From the NCBI RefSeq assembly GCF_000252855.1, contig NC_017045.1, positions 620,001 through 684,000 of the forward strand: a stretch of 64,000 nucleotides of DNA, given 5' to 3'. Positions 61,964-64,000 of this stretch are shown here, piece by piece. The DNA comes from Riemerella anatipestifer ATCC 11845 = DSM 15868. GTDB taxonomy: Bacteria > Bacteroidota > Bacteroidia > Flavobacteriales > Weeksellaceae. Position 1 is the stretch's first letter. Each line of letters opens with the position of its first letter. Made by a program: the position numbers and the translations under genes. A model generated the notes under the pieces. It had not been told where the DNA came from. It made no database searches and worked only from the letters and a program-made list of their open reading frames with translations.

Positions 61964-62551
61964 TTAATGAAAAAATTGAAACAAACCTTCATTAGCCCAT
62001 TTTAGCATTGCGTGGTCTCCTGCTGTATCTCCGAAAGCTATACTTTTATCATATTTAAGCCCTTCCGTAGCCTGTTTTATCCTTTTCACCTTTTCTTCTC
62101 CGTTGCAATTTTTGGTTTTAAACTTACCTGTAAATTTACCATCTTTAAATTCGGCTTCCGTAGCCAAAAGCCCCATACCAAAATGCTCCGCAAAAGGACG
62201 AACCCAAATATCCAACGATGCTGTTACAATGAACGCCACCGTCTTCTCTTTATCTATTTTTTCTATAAATTCCAAAGCATTAGTCCTGAAAAGTTTTGGA
62301 TAATATTCTTCAAAAAAGGCTTTAGACTTCTTCTCTATTCGCTCTTTAGATTCTCCTTCAAGTATAGAAGCAATAAAGCTCTCTTTGACCTTCTCTGCTT
62401 TGAGAAGTTTCATTTTCAAAAGAATAAAAAGTGGAATGTACCTTAAAAATTGTATTCTATATTTACTGCTGTTATAGAATTTAAGATATAGAAATAAAGT
62501 GTCCTCTGTGGTAAGTGTACCATCAAAGTCGAATAGATATAGTTTTTTCAT
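61964..62551 (-). CDS. HAD-superfamily IB hydrolase (phosphoserine-phosphatase-like)
   Basis: A 195-residue HAD protein: motif I YLFDFDGTLTTEDT (nucleophile and acid Asp), motif II VTASLDIW, a Lys in EEKVKRIKQ, and motif III IAFGDTAGDHAML. The helical cap lies between about 30 and 90. It probably hydrolyses a phosphate monoester; homologs next to SDR and prenyl genes may act on lipid-linked intermediates, but that is inference. It lies 33 bp behind the SDR gene. Confidence 0.85.
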   Translation of the reverse strand: MKKLYLFDFDGTLTTEDTLFLYLKFYNSSKYRIQFLRYIPLFILLKMKLLKAEKVKESFIASILEGESKERIEKKSKAFFEEYYPKLFRTNALEFIEKIDKEKTVAFIVTASLDIWVRPFAEHFGMGLLATEAEFKDGKFTGKFKTKNCNGEEKVKRIKQATEGLKYDKSIAFGDTAGDHAMLKWANEGLFQFFH

Positions 62552-62584
62552 AAATAAAGAAAGGTACTTTTTAGAAACTCATTT

Positions 62585-63310
62585 TTAAAGTTTCAGTTTT
62601 TTAAATATAAATTCAGGAATATTTTTTATAATCAGCATAATAGCCCACCATATAGGCAGTACATACGCTACATTCCTTTTCGCTTTGTAGGCTTTATATA
62701 TAGAAGCCGCAGCTTGTTTAGGTGTTGCAGTGAGTTTTGGATTAAGTGGCATACCTTCCGTCATTTTAGTAGCCATAAAGCCTGGTTTCACCGTCATTAC
62801 ATGCACTTTTCTGTGGAACAAATAATTTCTAAGTCCACTTAGATAAGCGGTTAATCCCGCCTTAGCACTCCCGTAAATAAAATTACTCTGCCTGCCTCTA
62901 TCTCCTGCTACCGAAGACAAAACCACCATAATTCCCGCTCTTCTAGACGCCATTTTTTCGGCAAAATAATTGAGTAACGGAATAAGTTTAGCGTAGTTAA
63001 TATCAATAATAGCTTCTGTATTTTTGTGATTTAATAATCCCTCTTCAGTTCCTTTACCTAAGTAACCAGAAGCACAGAATAAAAGCTCCGAATCTACCTC
63101 TTCTAATGATTTGAAATCAATAGGTTGCATTAAATCCAACATGATAACTTGGCTATGCTGAAGATATTTTACTTCTATATGTTTTGCAAATTTCTCTGCA
63201 CTCTCTCTATTAGAAGTGAAAAGATAAAGATTTCTAAATCTTTGTCCTTCAGACAACACCTTTTCTAAAAAGGCTTGTGCGACTTCCGAATTACTACCTA
63301 GTACAATCAT
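62585..63310 (-). CDS. SDR-family oxidoreductase (DprE2-like)
   Basis: A 241-residue short-chain dehydrogenase. The N-terminal nucleotide site is shortened (IVLGSNSEVAQAFLEK, lacking the full TGxxxGxG), and the catalytic Ser and YxxxK are in VLSSVAG and NFIYGSAKAGLTAYLSGL. A hydrophobic C-terminal helix (VLPIWWAIMLIIKNIPEFIF) probably anchors it to the membrane. These features recall the DprE2-type reductase of decaprenylphosphoryl-arabinose synthesis, but the substrate here is unknown. It lies 19 bp behind the polyprenyl synthase gene. Confidence 0.8.
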   Translation of the reverse strand: MIVLGSNSEVAQAFLEKVLSEGQRFRNLYLFTSNRESAEKFAKHIEVKYLQHSQVIMLDLMQPIDFKSLEEVDSELLFCASGYLGKGTEEGLLNHKNTEAIIDINYAKLIPLLNYFAEKMASRRAGIMVVLSSVAGDRGRQSNFIYGSAKAGLTAYLSGLRNYLFHRKVHVMTVKPGFMATKMTEGMPLNPKLTATPKQAAASIYKAYKAKRNVAYVLPIWWAIMLIIKNIPEFIFKKLKL

Positions 63311-63329
63311 ATTTTAAGATTTTGGATAA

Positions 63330-64000
63330 CTAAGACTCTCTTTTCAAAAGGTAATTAGCCAACTCTATAAAAGGTTGTTTCTTATCCTCTGGGAGGTTAA
63401 TCGTTTTTAAACAATCTTGACCAATTTGGTTGTGCTTTTGTATCAATCTCAATACTTTTTCATCTACTTTTGTTCTTCTAAAAATCTTCTCTACACAGTA
63501 GATTTTATCTATATTATCCGTCTTTTTAGAGTACCAATAGTTAAGCTCTTTTCGTTCTTCCTCTGTCGCATTTTCCATTGCTAATAGATAGAGGACCGTC
63601 TTTTTATTTTCAAAAATATCACCCGCGTGTTTCTTACCAAACTGCTCCTGATTTCCGAAGACATCTAAATAGTCGTCCATAATCTGGAATGCAATCCCAA
63701 TATGTTTACCAAATTGATACAATGCCTCCGCTTCCTGTTCGGTAGCTCCCGCTATCATAGCCCCTATCTTAAACGAAGCTGCACTAAGCACCCCCGTTTT
63801 ATAGGTTATCATTTTTATATAATCTTCATAGGTAACATTGGAATTGGTTTCAAAATTAACGTCCATCTGCTGTCCCTCGCAAAGCACTGCTCCCGTTTCG
63901 GAAAATAAAGTGATACACTTTTTAAATAGTTCTGGCTCTAAATCTTCAAAAAACTGATAGGCTTTAATGAGCAATGCATCTCCCGACAGAATACCTACAT
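63330..64000 (-). CDS. Polyprenyl synthetase family protein (5' end outside window)
   Basis: The frame continues past the right edge as VGILSGDALLIKAYQFFED, the usual block before the mid-protein, so the first third including the first Asp-rich motif is missing. Visible are EGQQMDVNFE, YKTGVLSAASFKIGAMIAG and the second Asp-rich motif IAFQIMDDYLDVFG (FQxxDDxxD). It makes farnesyl, geranylgeranyl or longer trans-prenyl diphosphates. It is the first visible gene of a minus-strand group with SDR, HAD, the PrcB-like and desulfurase genes. Confidence 0.92.
   Translation of the reverse strand, partial: VGILSGDALLIKAYQFFEDLEPELFKKCITLFSETGAVLCEGQQMDVNFETNSNVTYEDYIKMITYKTGVLSAASFKIGAMIAGATEQEAEALYQFGKHIGIAFQIMDDYLDVFGNQEQFGKKHAGDIFENKKTVLYLLAMENATEEERKELNYWYSKKTDNIDKIYCVEKIFRRTKVDEKVLRLIQKHNQIGQDCLKTINLPEDKKQPFIELANYLLKRES

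Overview
The window looks like a piece of chromosome from a flavobacterium of the family Weeksellaceae (Riemerella/Chryseobacterium-like). Base composition is AT-rich. Promoters follow the Bacteroidetes pattern TTG-N17-23-TAnnTTTG and Shine-Dalgarno sites are mostly absent. Clade-typical genes include a PorZ-like type IX secretion protein with a C-terminal sorting domain, an outer-membrane beta-barrel TonB-type receptor, and GHMP-kinase and UbiA genes of the mevalonate/isoprenoid type. Genus-level assignment is inference.

Layout. 0-1.5 kb: end of an MFS transporter, a TatA-type translocase subunit, a PAP2 phosphatase and tRNA-fMet. 1.5-6.2 kb: a minus-strand operon of a 5'-nucleotidase split over two genes, porZ and recO. 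6.5-11.5 kb: ogt, a TonB-type receptor, mltG and dapF. 11.7-17.2 kb: glnS, then a minus-strand isoprenoid/redox group. 17.2-19.6 kb: a TlpA-like lipoprotein and a FecCD-type permease/ATPase pair, followed by a striking array of 21-bp repeats. 19.9-27 kb: the pyrimidine genes carB, carA and pyrB, with terminator-like hairpins in the carB and pyrB leaders and a patch of decaying small secreted-protein genes between carA and carB. 27.2-34 kb: asparaginase, tRNA-Ser, a cold-shock helicase/CSD operon, rlmN and queA. 34.2-45.5 kb: an oxidoreductase, then two accessory modules (a uracil-DNA-glycosylase-like protein with a WYL regulator; an ImmA/IrrE metalloprotease with a DUF4411/PIN-like protein) set around rpsF-rpsR-rplI, a ClC channel and dnaK. 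45.5-54.3 kb: priA, dacB, kbl, an Mrr-type endonuclease, a ZIP transporter, a cystathionine-beta-synthase-like enzyme and an SMR exporter. 54.3-64 kb: a BlaI/BlaR1-like pair, lpd, two PPK2 kinases, tRNA-Asp, trxA, a cysteine desulfurase and a polyprenyl synthase/SDR/HAD group that runs off the end.

Most of the window is housekeeping. The parts most worth a second look are: (a) the terminator hairpin 16 nt before the pyrB start codon, with a 24-codon leader ORF that stops at its base, and comparable hairpins in the carB and queA leaders; (b) imperfect inverted repeats that share a sequence and lie directly behind both accessory modules, reminiscent of cassette recombination sites; (c) the UDG-like/WYL pair, a possible defence or DNA-repair module; (d) the 21-bp/63-bp repeat array; (e) two small lipoprotein genes broken by homopolymer-length frameshifts.
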